Below are positions 1 to 12,209 of a stretch of DNA of 64,000 bases, piece by piece (position 1 is the first letter of the stretch; each line of letters opens with the position of its first letter). Below the pieces are notes generated by a model that did not search any database, was not told the origin of the DNA, and worked only from the letters and a program-made list of their open reading frames with translations. The DNA is taken from positions 28,674,358 through 28,738,357 of the forward strand of contig NC_081542.1 of NCBI RefSeq assembly GCF_901000735.1, written 5' to 3'. Source of the stretch: Corylus avellana. Its lineage: Eukaryota; Streptophyta; Magnoliopsida; Fagales; Betulaceae. A program made the position numbers and the translations under genes.

Positions 1-550
1 TGTGATGGAGCCAATGAGCGAAGAAAAGCTGGGAAAGCCAGCTAAAGGCCAAGGGAAGGTGGGACTCAAATATTTTTGAAAAAGGTTTGGGGTTGGGGAT
101 ATATTTTTTAAATGTTGAAATAATTTGGCGTTATGGAAATTGGCGGAACAGGAGACCTGGGCGTTTCAAAAAATAATGTTAAAATAATTTTACGATAAAC
201 CCCGTAAAAAGAAACTCTCACGCACTCGCTTTCTTTCCATTTTCCAACAAGGGTGCTTTTTTCTCGGAGTGGGCAACCACTCGTCTCTTTCCTTTTTCTC
301 TTATCGCATTGTTTTCTCACGAAAGTAAAAACAACAGAAAGACTCTTCAATTTGCCGAGATCTGAATTCAGTTGCCACCGAAGGTGGTGGGTTTAGTTTC
401 ACTCGGGATGTAAAAAAAACATTGAAAAGTGCTTTGGAATTTGTTTTAGGACACCATCTAGGTGTCTATTAGTGCTTTCGATTGAACTAGTTTTAGGCTG
501 ATTTGAAGAAGTGTACGTGGTTTTTCCTATCATTAGTTCTTAACAAATAA
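1..550. other. Left-edge intergenic DNA, no gene recognised
   Basis: No convincing coding region is visible. Positions 200-400 are less AT-rich and CT-rich (TTTCTTTCC, CTCTTTCC) and could be the 5' leader of a gene, but no reading frame follows on either strand. The short open frames here have no recognisable family signature. Confidence 0.4.
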
Positions 551-1169
551 GGTCCCATTTTGTTACATAATAGACTCTTGAAATAAAATGGTTAATTTTA
601 TGAAATAGTCATTTTTTTGCTTGGTATGGTTTTATTTATAAGAATAGCTATTCTCGTGGTAATAAAACAAGAGGAATAATCATTTACGAGGGAATTGACA
701 AGGTTTTCCAAAAACAATTACTTTTTTTTTTCTCTCAAACTTATATATATATATCTTGTGGGTGGCCTCGGAGGGCCTCGTGGTGGACCGGAAAGGCCCT
801 CTGGGAGTGGCCAATACCACCCCTAATTCCCATCATGGTGGCCACAACCACCCCCCAGAGTCCTTCAGGGGTGGCCGCACTACCCCCAGTACCTGTTGTG
901 GGTGGCCGACCACTCATTGGAGTGGTCGGGCACCACACCTTCAACCATTTTTTCTTTTCTTTTTGTTTTCTTTTTTTTTTTAAATTTAAGTTTTGAAAAA
1001 ATTAGAAATTATATGAGCTTTTTAATCATTTTAGTTCAATTCCAATTATGAAATATATGTTGCTACCAAACTAAATAATTGAAATAATTATTTCATTCTA
1101 ACATTCTCTATTCTGAATAATACCTATTCATTTTCCTAACGGAATACCCATTCCACAAACTAAATGAGG
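551..1169. mobile_element. Probable non-autonomous terminal-inverted-repeat element with GC-rich core
   Basis: The left end (GGTCCCATTTTGTT) and the reverse complement of the right end (GGCCTCATTTAGTTT) are similar, suggesting degraded inverted termini. The core at about 756-935 is unusually GC-rich for this window and made of short GGTGGCC/GGCCACC words. The same core type recurs inside other inverted-repeat elements here (39106-39400, 59760-60040). The frames across the core on both strands come from its composition and are not genes. Confidence 0.35.
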
Positions 1170-1178
1170 CCTAAGTAT

Positions 1179-1409
1179 GACAGAAATTTCCTCCAAATTA
1201 GCTTGGATGAAATATCATCAAACCCATGTAAAATAGTGTCGAGTGTCTGTAAACATTTAAAAGACATTAAATTTAGTCTAAATTAGTAAAATATTATTAA
1301 TGAGATTAAGATTTTAATATGTATTTTAAATGTTTATAGACACTTGACACTATTTTATATAGATTGAAAAATATTTTCTTCAGACTGATTTAGAGGAAAT
1401 TTTTGTCCG
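1179..1409. mobile_element. Mutator-type MITE with 9-bp target duplication
   Basis: A 231-bp stem-loop whose arms of about 80 bp pair, for example AAAATAGTGTCGAGTGTCTG on the left with the complement of CAGACACTTGACACTATTTT-like sequence on the right. It is flanked by a perfect 9-bp duplication, CCTAAGTAT, at 1170-1178 and 1410-1418. A 9-bp duplication with long arms is the usual mark of Mutator-like elements. It has no coding capacity. Confidence 0.7.
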
Positions 1410-1659
1410 CCTAAGTATTATTATAATCACACCCAAGTTGAGAAATGACAACGATGGCCTCTTTCTACCATTTTGCCCATGTTCAATATTCGAGACAGAA
1501 AGTCTAGTTGGGTGACTTACCTCATTCCCATCACAATAGCCAAAAAAAAAAATAAAAAAAAATAATAATCTTTTGCCTCATAACCCTTTTTTTCCGAGGA
1601 AAGTATAATAATACAAGTTTTCAAAGAATAAAGGTTGATGAGAAATTAAAATTTGTTGG

Positions 1660-1862
1660 GACGACCCAATGTTAGGTGGGGAATTTAGTACACCTAATGA
1701 CTCAGTGTTAAGTGAAATAATACACTTAATGACCCAATGTTAAGTAGGAAAGTACACTTAACAAATTCGGTGTCAATTGAAAGATTAAGCTTGATGACTC
1801 AATATTAGGTGGAGAGTACATCTAACAACCTAATGTTAATTAAGTGAGAGAATAAGCTTAAT
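1660..1862. repeat. Diverged short tandem repeat, period about 50 bp
   Basis: The words GACCCAATGTTA, GACTCAGTGTTA, GACCCAATGTTA and GACTCAATATTA recur about every 50 bases, each followed by AGT(G/A) and a TACACTTAA-like segment. This is a degraded minisatellite of about four units. No gene is seen. Confidence 0.5.
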
Positions 1863-2400
1863 AAAACTATAAAAGTAAAGTAAAACAAAACTTCAAATTA
1901 TGAATATATATATCCTACTTCAAAAATGTTCCTTATTATTATTTGCTAGCAATTGAAATGATGTATATGTAGTATTATGTACACATTAATACATTATGCT
2001 TCGATTTATTATTGGAAAAGAGAATACTAATGATTTTTAGTTTTAGAATCTACTGTGAAAGAAAAAGCCTTTATCTCATTTTAGAAAGAAAAGTTTACAT
2101 TGATTTTGAGAACTGACTTGTATTTGTGAATGACTTTATAATCAAAAGAGATAAATTTTAAAATAAATAGGAGCTCACGTCACACACAGGCAGTGGACTC
2201 ACTAGTTTCCACCTGAAAACTTGTTTAAATTTGACAGCTATGGCTGTAGAGGACGAAGAAGGGCTAAAGGGCCATTTAGACTATTACACATAGTGTTAAC
2301 GCTCAAGAACTACGATCACATAAAATAATAGAAAAACATCATCAAAATAGTTAGAGTAAAGTATTGTTAAGGTTTTTTTATGAAGTATATGCATACTCTA

Positions 2401-2583
2401 GAAGAATAATGCTAAATACTCAATTCACACCCCACTCCCATACAATTAGCCTGATGTGGCATTGTTCATAAGCCATTGGATCAACATTTATTAAAAAATG
2501 AAAAACAAACAAAAACAAATAATCTAAAAGCTTATGGATAGAACCACATTAGCTCAGTTGTCTGAGAGTTGAATATTTAGCAT
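2401..2583. mobile_element. Short MITE
   Basis: Inverted termini include AATGCTAAATACTCAA near 2408 and TTGAATATTTAGCATT near 2570. A 7-bp direct repeat, TACTCTA, flanks the element at 2394-2400 and 2584-2590, although the inverted homology may reach slightly into it. There is no reading frame of note. Confidence 0.5.
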
Positions 2584-3475
2584 TACTCTACTCTATAAAT
2601 ATGAGATTGATCGAAATTCTTTTTCAGGGCTGAAAATAATTAATGGAGGATAATATGTGCCCCGAAACTTCAGTTACATGAAATAATGAGAAATTAATCT
2701 CCAAACTCTTCAAGTAATATAACAAAATGCCAGTCTTCGAGTCATCTAGTCACCTTTAACACTTCAAGTCAATCGGAGTTTATTTAACAATCGACAACGA
2801 ACCAAGAGGGCGAGATGGTCAAGCTTGTAGCTCAATAATTTTTATTTTTTTATTGTATAAATAAAGTTTGGGACCTTATTCAATTAGGAGCCTTAAACGA
2901 CCACCTAAATCGCTTTTAACGCTTGAGCCGCTCCTTGCAACAATCGAGTGCCTTAGCGCGCTTGACATATTCCTAAATTTATAGTGCATTGTTTGTCGTA
3001 ATTATTGAATGTAAGGCTTCTTCTTGAAGCAAGGGTGTGAGGGTGACAGATTTGAGATAAGGAGAATCCAATGCAATGGGAGGACAACTAGAAGAATAAT
3101 CCCAAGTACCTTTTAAGAAGCTTCTGATGGACAAAAGTATGTCTACAGACGAAAATTTGATTTTATGCCATAATGCTGCTGCATACCATAATGAAGTTGA
3201 GAGCAATCATGGCTGGAATAACACAATAATAAAGCGAGCTGGCTTATATAAGGTTGTGGTTGTGGCAATGCCAACTAACATGGGGCTTTTATGCCTTTAG
3301 GAAAGATAAACAGCCAGCCCACGTTGTGATGTGGGTTATAGATTTGCAGAGAATGTCTAGTTCTCGAGGTAAATCTTTGTCCCGTCAAAGGACTATTATG
3401 ATATTGTGCAATTTGGGTGATTCTCCATGTGGGGAACACCTAACACGTCCTATTTCAATTGAGTAATGATATAAA
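2584..3475. other. Intergenic, no supported gene
   Basis: A 75-codon minus-strand frame (2979-3206) lies downstream of a TATA-like CTTATATAAG (minus-strand reading, near 3243-3252). Its product matches no family I recognise and the AT-rich setting gives no splice support. I do not call it a gene. Confidence 0.3.
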
Positions 3476-3618
3476 GAGGACTAGAGTTATTTTATAGTCA
3501 TCTTAAATGTAACGTAACTTTTAAAATTACAATTGAATTTGAGATGATCATTGTTAAATTTTGATATATTGGTGATTTTAAATGTCACATCACATTTGAT
3601 ATAACTCTATGAGGACTT
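3476..3618. mobile_element. Probable short MITE
   Basis: The left end AGAGGACTAGAGTTAT and the reverse complement of the right end (AAAGTCCTCATAGAGTTAT) are similar. The arms continue inward as TTAAATGTAACGTAAC and the complement of TTTTAAATGTCACATCAC. Degraded and non-coding. Confidence 0.45.
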
Positions 3619-3748
3619 TACTCATTTCCATTACATGAATTCATGCATTATTATGGGATATGAATTTCAAACAATTTATTGTCAAAATTGTTGGTAATTT
3701 TGAGTCTTTCACAACATATTATAAGGATAATTTATATAAATTAAAGTA

Positions 3749-3915
3749 CTGCTATTTAGTAGACTCTTATACTACTATGATGATGTGGCCTTGAAAAGAA
3801 GCATTTGAATCAACGAATCAACAAGGAATTATAAAAATAAAATTCAATGGTTGATATTCACCGCTATATCATTGTATTTGTATGACAGTCATATGAGAGT
3901 CTACTAAATATTATT
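3749..3915. mobile_element. Short MITE with TTTAGTAGACTC termini
   Basis: The left terminus ATTTAGTAGACTCTTAT pairs with the right terminus ATGAGAGTCTACTAAAT, giving an imperfect hairpin of about 165 bp. Target duplication is not clear. Non-coding. Confidence 0.55.
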
Positions 3916-4796
3916 TTTTTATAAATTCACCTATCTGAATAAATTTTGAACTGTTCGGGGACCGATTTAGAGTTTGTGTGGGATGTATTAAGGAGCTTAA
4001 AAAGTTTTTTAATACCTAAAAAACTGTGCCAAACAAAAAATGACTTATTTTGTAAAAAAATTCAAAAACATTTTTTTTTGTGTGTGTGTGTGTGTTTTTT
4101 TTTCTTTTACTATAAAAGGTGTCAAAACGCACATTTAGAAAAAACTTAAAATAAAGTTTTTTTTTAAAATCTATTTTTTGACTTTAAAAGCTCTATTTAT
4201 CAATACAATCTCAAACATGTTCTTAGCCAGTTGGATCTATGTAGGCTTTTTCACATATTGCCCAAATTATTAAACATTTTAGACAACAAATTACTTGAGA
4301 TTTCAATTCCTGGTATACCGAAGACAACATCCATTGTTTAGCACCATTCTCGTTCCAAATATCCCTGTAATTTTCCCTCTCTGTGCAAATTTATTAGAGG
4401 GGAGGAGCTTCCTCCTTGTAGCCAAGTATTTTTTGTGAATACTTAAAAAAAGAAAAAGAAAAAATAAGGTATTTTTGTGAATGTTCGTTTAAATTTTATT
4501 TTTTTCCCTGCCATTTTAAGAATGATTAATCAACTTAATTAACCGCAACCAAAATGCCTGCGGCCACACAACTAATCAAAGTGGCTTTTAGCGAAGGAAT
4601 TGAATATGATCCGTTATAATTTTGAGTGCATTCTACATAATTCTCCAGATTTTAATCATTATTTTTAAATTAAATAGTTGTAATAATTATTATTTTTGTT
4701 AATGAAAATAGTTACTTATTATTATTAAAAATGATGAGAGAAATTTTAATTATTTTATCTAAAAATAATAATGTAAAATTATGCTAAGTAAAGTTA

Positions 4797-4954
4797 AGTA
4801 ATTCTAGATGGCCTACTTGTATCATACTAAGAATTGTGTAACTATTAAAATTACATTTTGATTAAAATTCAATAATGATCAATCACAAGCTCAATGATGA
4901 TTTTAATAACTATATCATTCTTACTATGACACAAGTAGGCCACCTAGAATTACT
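4797..4954. mobile_element. Mutator-type MITE with 11-bp target duplication
   Basis: This 158-bp element starts AGTAATTCTAGATGGCC and ends with the inverted form GGCCACCTAGAATTACT. The arms extend about 50 bp on each side. It is flanked by a perfect 11-bp direct repeat, AAGTAAAGTTA, at 4786-4796 and 4955-4965. Termini and duplication are intact enough to suggest a fairly recent insertion. Confidence 0.7.
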
Positions 4955-4988
4955 AAGTAAAGTTAGAGAAAATCGACATGCCATATAA

Positions 4989-5327
4989 GAGCATTCCTAA
5001 GAGGCTCAATAAAATAATAAAAAAGCTATTTTGATTAGTTTTGTAACAAAAAATCTCTACATTTTGGTCAACAAAATGGCTAAATTTATTGAGTTACTAA
5101 GATGCTAAACAAATTTGCTGAGCATTGTAACTAAATAAATCATTAATTATATTAATTAAACAAAAATCTTGTTCTTTTTTTGTTGGGGGAGTAAGAAAAA
5201 TAAATAAAAAACAATCAAATAGAAAGTGAAAGTTGATAGCTAAAATACTTAACCAAATATAACTGCTTTAAAAAGGTGAATAACTAAAATAAAAAATAAC
5301 CTATTTGTTAAGCAAATGTAAATGCTC
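4989..5327. mobile_element. Tourist-like MITE (GAGCATT termini)
   Basis: It begins GAGCATTCC and ends AATGCTC, flanked by TAA on the left and TTA on the right, as expected for PIF/Harbinger-derived MITEs. It is related by its termini to the element at 39928-40307. The sequence from here to the ACD11 leader (5328-5742) is AT-rich with no gene seen. Confidence 0.5.
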
Positions 5328-5742
5328 TTAATACCCCGACGTATAAAGGGTAAACGTCTTTATTTTTTTTTTATTTTTTGAAATGCTATACTCTTTATTT
5401 TTTTTTTTAAAAAAAAAGAATTAATTCTTAAATAATGTGACACTATCTCATAAAATGACGACAACATTTTTTTTGAAACATATCATATTCATTCATTGAT
5501 AAAAGTTGCGAGCCTAAAACTTTTACAAATAGAATAAAAAACTCTGAAATAAATCATAGCGGAAGCTTAGTTATTAAAATGCCATCACTTAAATCAACTT
5601 TTAAAAAGAAAAATTGGAAAAGTAAAAACATTTTCCATGCATTTTACATCATTTGCTCTGAAAAAGAAGTCGTGCGTATTTTATTCACATTCCCTTTCAT
5701 AGGAAGTTAGGAACATTCCAATTCCCAAAACCAAGATTGACG

Positions 5743-5786
5743 GATAGAGAGAGAGAGAGAGAGACAGCGAGATAGATCTCGTTCCA
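5743..5786 (+). promoter_or_regulatory. GA-rich 5' leader of ACD11
   Basis: A (GA)n tract lies a few bases before the ACD11 start codon. Such CT/GA tracts are common in plant 5' untranslated leaders. No confident TATA box was assigned. Confidence 0.4.
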
Positions 5787-8700
5787 ATGGCAGACCTGAA
5801 CGACGAGAAGCCTCTGAGGAAAATATCGGAGGCCTTCAAGGAGCTCGCGGCCACCGTGAATTCTCAAACTGCAGACGTGGAGGTCGCGTCATTCTCTCGC
5901 GCCTGCTCCCATGTCTCGCCTCTCTTCGCCTGCTTGGGCATCGCCTTCAAGTTTGCTGAGATGGACTACGTCGCGAAGGTACGTGTGGAGCTCTCGATTT
6001 CTTTCATTGATTGCGAAAATAGATAATAAAAGCTCAACTCTTTTTGAGCCTAACCTCATCAAAGCATCATTTTCGTTTGATTGAATTGTGCTTTGTTGTT
6101 GTGTTAGATATTAGAACTACTTTCTCAGTTTTCTTGGCAAACAAACAATTGAAATGGAAAATCTGAAATTTCAAATTTTAACGTTGTGTCAGTGTTTGTG
6201 CCGTATGAATATCATCATTTAATTGATTAATTAATTGACTATTTTGTCATTTTTAAGTGTTTTAGTTTTCATTGATTTGCTGCTTGATAATACCAGGTTA
6301 ATGATCTCGCGGGGGCGTCAAAATCGATCGTGACCTTGCAGGCTTTGCTGGAACGGGATGTAGAAGCGAACGCAGTAAGGAAAGGTGGTAGTCATTCGAG
6401 AAACCTCTTGAGGGTGAAACGTGGGCTTGACATGGTCAGGGTACTCTTCGAGCAAATCCTAGTAACAGAGTATGTGTATCATCAACTTCTTTATGTAGCT
6501 TTTTGCTGTATTCTAGTGGCTTTTCAGCATGTGATAGCGTCCTGCTCTGTACAATTTCTAATTTGTACTGAATGTAGTTGGATGCACATTATGAGTTGAG
6601 TAGTGGGAAATGGTAATAAAACTGAAATCACGCTTAAGAGAGAACCAGGCTTAGCTCTACTCAAATATGATCCATATAATGCTACAAAAACCGAGAAAAA
6701 GAAGTTGAGTGGTAAAATTTCCCTTTGCAAAAGGGAAACATGCTAGTGCAATGTATCAATCAAATGACTTTCTTTTTGATAGGGATTATTCAAGTATCCA
6801 ATATCATTAAACCATTTTATTCTACACATAATACTTAGTTGTCATCTGCTTTTAAGAATTAGCCAGAATGGATCACATCAATTTGTAATCTTGGAATGCC
6901 CCCGTCCTGCCCCTAGTCCTTAGTGGGAAAAGGGAAAAAGGGCGAAAAAAGAAAGAAAAAGAAACTATCTATAATCTGAAAGGTTCATATTATGTAGTTA
7001 CACAACAGCATAATCAACTAGGGAGGATTCATTCTCCCAAGATATAGCAACCTTGTTCAAATTTAAAAATTTGTTGAGGAACTCTAGAACCAAATGATTT
7101 TATGGTTAACCCCTATCCAGACTAAGAATTTGTGGAATGTAATTTTGTTGTTAGGCAGGAAGTAGTTTTGAAAGAATGTTGAAGAGTGCTGGTATGTATT
7201 TGTTAGGTCCTCTCATGGGGTACTTAAACATAGGAAAATGGATCAGTGGTGCTTTCTATAAGTTGCTTTTGGATGGAAGGACATGTAGGTGAATATTAGA
7301 TGGTCTGTTGGCTGTCAAGGGTTAAAAAGAGGGAGGTAATTTCCTTTGAAGTATGGAGAGACAATGGAGAATTCCTTTAAAAGATTGAGGTGATCAACTG
7401 ATTCCCCACCCTTGTACACATCATGGGAATTCGAACGAATTGAAAATAAGGATTCATTAATGGTCCTGGTATGCTTAATGTTGGGTCTACAGGAGGGGGT
7501 GGTTGCTTGTTTGGAGTGGTGGAGCTCCCTTTGCAAAACTCTCTCTCTGTTTGTTCGCCATGCTTAGATTCTTAAATGCCCTGAATTGTATGGCTTGAAT
7601 ACACTTTTCTAGTACTTTTCTAATCTATATTTCGTGTGCCGTATACTTATGTTGTGTCCCTTGTCTTTCTCCCAAAATGAATTGGTCACTTACTAAAATG
7701 AGAAAGTAACTTTAGCTTGCAGTGTTATCACACATAGCTATGGTATGGGACATAGTTGGATTTGTATATCTTCTTCTTCGTTGTCTTCTTCTTCATCTTC
7801 TTCCTTTTTTCTTTCTTTTTTCCTTTTTCCTTCTACAAATCTCAATTCGGCAAGTTATTGTCAGAAAGCATGGGACTTATTAACTAAAATCATTCTCAAG
7901 TCCCATAAAAAAAGTATGGGACTTGTACTAGGGATGTGCTCCTCTGTGCTTTTAATGAGATTTAGTTACTGATAAAAAAAAGAAAAAAGAAAAGGTATGG
8001 GACTTGATTTGAGTTCCATAAATTGCCTGCTAAGTCAGAACTTGAATACTTGAGAATTAACTAATAGACTGCCCAAATGACTACCTGGTGATTATCCATA
8101 GGGAACGAGTATTGAAGTGGATTTTGGCCATGGTTGGTTAAGTGATAAACTGCCTGAGTCTTATAAGGGAAGAAGAACTGATTGTAGACTCCTTGATGAC
8201 CAGTTCATTTGGGTGGAATCAGGCAAGTTGCCCGGTTTATGTTGGAAATATTTACTCTTAATTGTTGCCCATCAAATTTGACTAGGATAAATTTTTGTTG
8301 AGACATCTCTATTTAGAGTGTTGCGTTGAACATTCACTTATCAAGTTAAGATTAACTTTTGTTACTGACAAATTTAAGGTGAGCAATGATTTATGCTTTT
8401 GATAGACTGGGAATTTAAGAATTAATGTGCACGAAATAAGAATTAATTCAAATGTGTATATTGAGATAAATACGGGCCAGTGTATGTGTGGAAGATGATT
8501 CCTCTGTGTCTTATGTGGTGTATTTGGAATGAAAGGAATGCTAGATGCTTTGAGGACTCCACTAGGACTATAGAGGAATTGACTCATTTTTCTTCTTTAC
8601 TTTGTATTCCTGGACAGCCGCTTGGCTAGCTCCTATAGGGATTACCTTCTCTGATTTCCTTTTTCATTTTTCTCCCCCTTAGGCGCTCTCTTTTATACTT

Positions 8701-11700
8701 CCCGTGTATGTGAGTTGCGCCCCTCTGCGCTCTTTTATATCATATTTACTTATCCAAAAAAAAAGATAAATACAGGCCAGTAAAAGAAGGATAGAAATGA
8801 AACAATTCATTTTCTGAGGTGATTGATGTAGATCAATCGAGGACCATACAAGAAGAATTCTGTCATGAAGGTTCTAGATGATGTGCGATAAAGTTAAATG
8901 TAACAAAAAGTTAGAAAGAAAATGGTTGAATGGCTGTAATCTTTGACTGTGAGAGGTTATGATCCTAGATAAGTAGAAAGGCCGTACAATGTTATGGCAG
9001 TCAACCTTGATGGTTAAGATCTCATTTCCCCTTTTTCAGTTGATTTGCATAAGAATTACATGCAAGGATTGGTTTCTTAAAAACAGAGAAGCACAGACTC
9101 TGTAAAGGTGTGGATGTCTGTGGGCAGGTGACTTCTAGATTGGAAAAATAATTTTCATGTGGGGCTTCAAATTAGTGGAACATCAATTTGAAGCCCTAGT
9201 GGATGATTATTGGTTCTTTTTATTTCGTAATATGAGGTTCTGTAGCAATGGTTGGGATGAGGTTAGTTCTGCTGCTGATAGCGATACGAATATTGTTTAT
9301 AATTTTTAAAATTTATATAGTTGAAGATCATGCCCTTTGTGAAAGTTAGCTATTCGTTTCTATTGTCAAATTTGACAACTTTCACTGTATATTCAATTAG
9401 AGTTCCATATTATGGAACTTCAATGGCCTTTATTGTAATTTTGAGTAACTACAACTGTATACGTGCAGCTGAACTTGTGTTATAATCGTAATATAAGGCT
9501 TCCCTTAGTCATGGCCATTTAACTTTTGGAATTTTCCTTGGTTGACAATTCATCAAACCTTCTCCTAATAGCTTGGAATCAGCTACACAACCATTGTTTT
9601 TTCAAATAACTACACAAATCATATTTTGCAGCTAAATTGCATGAGTGTGGATACTAAAGATAAGTTTACATAAATGGTTTGAAGGTTTTTGCAAGTCAAA
9701 ACCAACAGAATTTGTCAGAAGTCACTTATCGTAGTGCTAATCTGTGATGTGGTATCTCCCCCTCCCCCTTTAAAGAGGAGGCCCTGGATTCAACCAGTTG
9801 TGAATGGGGATATGGTGTGTCAGGGTTTTATTCTATCTGATGGTACCGATATTGGCCTAGTTTATGGACTTAAAATTTTGCCTTTCAGGGTGGTTGACTC
9901 AGGTGATAAAGGGATGAGATGGCTTAAGTAGTTCTAAAATTTAGATTTTGCCTAGCGATGAAAAAGAGGATACCAATTTGGCTTCGAACTGAACCACCGG
10001 TTATGAAGTCTAGATTTTTCAGCACCATGGCTGTGTTTGTTAAAGTTTCCAAAAAGTCTTCTCTCATTTCATATACGGAAACATTCTTTTCAGAATACAT
10101 TTACTAAATGAAATGCTTTTCAAATCACAAAGCACAAAACACTTTAAAAAATTAAAATACAACACACTTTCTAGAAAACTTCCCACACCTTAGTATAGGA
10201 ATATTTTGAGAAAACAAGTACTTATTTTTTCAAGTGTGGAGGCTGACTTATTATTTACAAAAAAAAAAAAAAAAGAAAGAAAAAAAGATAGAGAGATGTG
10301 GTAAAGAAGCTTTTTTACAAGTAAGAAAGCTTCTTTACCTGGAAAAATATGTATGTGTTTTCTCCAAATAAGCATATTTAGTATTTGTTTCTTCAAAAAC
10401 ACAAACCATTTTTTTAAAAGTTTACCAAACAATTTTCTTAAGGACTCCAGCGACAATACTTTTAAATGCGGTCCTCACAGACAACATTTTAAATGTGGAT
10501 CCCACTGAAAATACTTCTTAACTTTCTATTACATCAAATCTTTTTCAAACCAAAACACAAAAAACGCTTCACAAACATAGTCATGGTTTTGACCAAAAAC
10601 ATAGATAAAATATCAGCAAACAGTTACCATTTTTTTTCCTGACCTTTTTTGAAGTGGTCTGGTTCCCTTTTCTTTGCATATAAGCCTTAGCATGTGTATT
10701 AGGTGAAATGATTTTGGCTTATCCTTGAGTCATATTTGTTTATACAAACTCCTCCATGGAATTATATCACCTATTCTCTGTAGTAGTATCACTGGAGCAC
10801 ATGCCATACTTATTAGATTACCAGTCTGGCACAACCAATCGGGTTTCAGGATGGTGGAAGCTATAAGGCTGACCCTCATGAATCTATTAATTCAAAGATG
10901 TTATCAAAACTTCGATGAGGGTTTATGTCAGCGTGATCTACAACTCCTTGTTTTTGTCCCACTTAAAGAAATTCAAAGTATACTTTACTTCTTTTTAAGG
11001 TAATAATTATTTACAATAATTTACATGTCTTACATGAATAGCTTCGGTAGATTTCTTGGTAAAAAAAGACAGAAACCGTCCCCCTGAAGATTCCAGATTG
11101 TCCAAATGAAGAAAAAACTCAAGCAGTGAAATTTTTTAATATTCCATCGAAGCAAGAAGAGCTAATGCTGCTTTAAATGCTTGGTTGCCGAATGCCTTAG
11201 TCATGAAAATATATCTTGGGCAAATGGCCTGCAAATCCCATAAGTGATTGGACACAAAAAGTTGATGTACAAGAAAATAGAAATTAATTATTATTTTTTT
11301 TAAAAATCTCCTGCAATTGTTAAAAAATTAACCTGATTGACTTTGTTGTTGTGTGGTTAGCTTTATAGATGAAGTTAACAGTTTCTGACAATCATATGGC
11401 AGGGGAAATTCGCTAAAGGATGCAGCTTCCAAGTCTTATGCACAGGTATTGGCTCCTTATCATATGTGGGCAATCAGAAAAGCCGTAGCTGCAGGGATGT
11501 ATGCACTCCCTACAAAGGCACAGCTATTGAAGAAGCTTAATGAAGATGGTGAGTTCATGAAGCAATTGGTACAATTATTTAGTTAAATATCTCAATAAAG
11601 TGCTAAAAATGAATACCTATTAACATGCTTTTAGTATTTGAACCGATTTTCTATCTAGTGCATTGCAATAGGTGATGCAGTTGGTTGGTTAAAAGCCATA

Positions 11701-12209
11701 CCCTCGATTTCTTTACCTCTTAATTTGTCAAAAGCCTTCGGGGTCGGTGGCTGTTTCTCACATTGCTATGAAGTAAGGACATAGGCTTATTACCCCAAAC
11801 CCAAGTTATACTTGCATCCTTAATGATCCATGTTCAATGAGGCTTTTCCAGCCAAAAATAATAAAAGTAAAAAGGACGGGCTTGGAATGAGCCGGAGACT
11901 CGGACATCTTGAGTCTGATTCCGCACTAAGAGTTCCCCTGAATAACCTGATACACAATTTTAGCAGGTGGGATTGTGTATCCGGAGTTTATTTTATATGG
12001 GTGGGTTAGAAGGGTCGTGCCTTGTTGAGGTTTCTTTAGTTTTTTATGTTTCCAATTTAGGTAGCACTAATGGTATATGCTTTTGCGCTATGTTACTTTC
12101 AGAGGCATCGGCAAGGATTCAAATGCAAAGTTACGTTGCTACATCAGCTCCTGTTATCCTGTACATTGACAAACTCTTCCTTTCAAGAGAATTGGGTGTT
12201 GATTGGTAA
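5787..12209 (+). CDS. ACD11: ACD11-type ceramide-1-phosphate transfer protein (GLTP fold)
   Basis: Four exons join cleanly: 5787-5978, 6297-6469, 11403-11548 and 12103-12209, giving 205 residues with GT-AG introns in phases 0, 2 and 1. The product is a glycolipid-transfer-protein-fold protein close to Arabidopsis ACD11 (206 residues), which moves ceramide-1-phosphate and phytoceramide-1-phosphate between membranes in the cytosol and whose loss triggers cell death. The lipid headgroup residues known in the family are present: D60, K64, R99, R103 and H142 (one position earlier than in Arabidopsis). The C-terminus ends SRELGVDW, matching the family tail. The start is chosen because the MADL N-terminus fits the known length. 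The second intron is 4.9 kb and holds LINE fragments and a MITE. Codons and splice sites look fully functional. Confidence 0.95.
7926..7994 (+). mobile_element. LINE tail, 69 bp, 5'-truncated
   Basis: Contains the conserved 3' end of the local LINE family (CTCCTCTGTGCTTTTAATGA, then TTACTGATAAAAAAAA) and an A-rich tail. A perfect 12-bp duplication, GTATGGGACTTG, flanks it at 7914-7925 and 7995-8006, so this was a complete but severely 5'-truncated retrotransposition event. Confidence 0.75.
8482..8763 (+). mobile_element. LINE 3' end, 282 bp, with 18-bp target duplication
   Basis: It encodes the last part of the LINE ORF2 zinc-finger region (LCLMWCIWNERNARCFEDS), then the family 3' tail (GCGCCCCTCTGCGCTC) and poly(A). 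The flanks AGATAAATACGGGCCAGT (8464-8481) and AGATAAATACAGGCCAGT (8764-8781) differ at one base, a target-site duplication. Inserted in the sense orientation of ACD11. Confidence 0.85.
10031..10581. mobile_element. MITE in ACD11 intron 2
   Basis: The termini CTGTGTTTGTTAAAG and CTTCACAAACATAGT are imperfect inverted repeats, flanked by the 5-bp repeat CATGG (10026-10030, 10582-10586). The body is A/T-rich and non-coding. The exact boundary is uncertain by a few bases. Confidence 0.5.

Larger units (their letters stand above)
6470..11402 (+). other. ACD11 intron 2 (4.9 kb) with transposon insertions
   Basis: Donor GTATGTG at 6470 and acceptor CAG ending at 11402. The intron contains a 69-bp LINE tail (7926-7994), a 282-bp LINE 3' end (8482-8763) and a MITE (10031-10581). 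The rest is ordinary AT-rich intronic sequence. Open frames in it have no recognisable similarity except the LINE piece. Confidence 0.85.

Noticed and set aside
756..983. GC-rich frames on both strands
   Set aside because: They result from GGTGGCC/GGCCACC word repeats inside an inverted-repeat element.
2979..3206. 75-codon minus-strand frame preceded by a TATA-like box
   Set aside because: No recognisable family, no conserved motif, no splice context.
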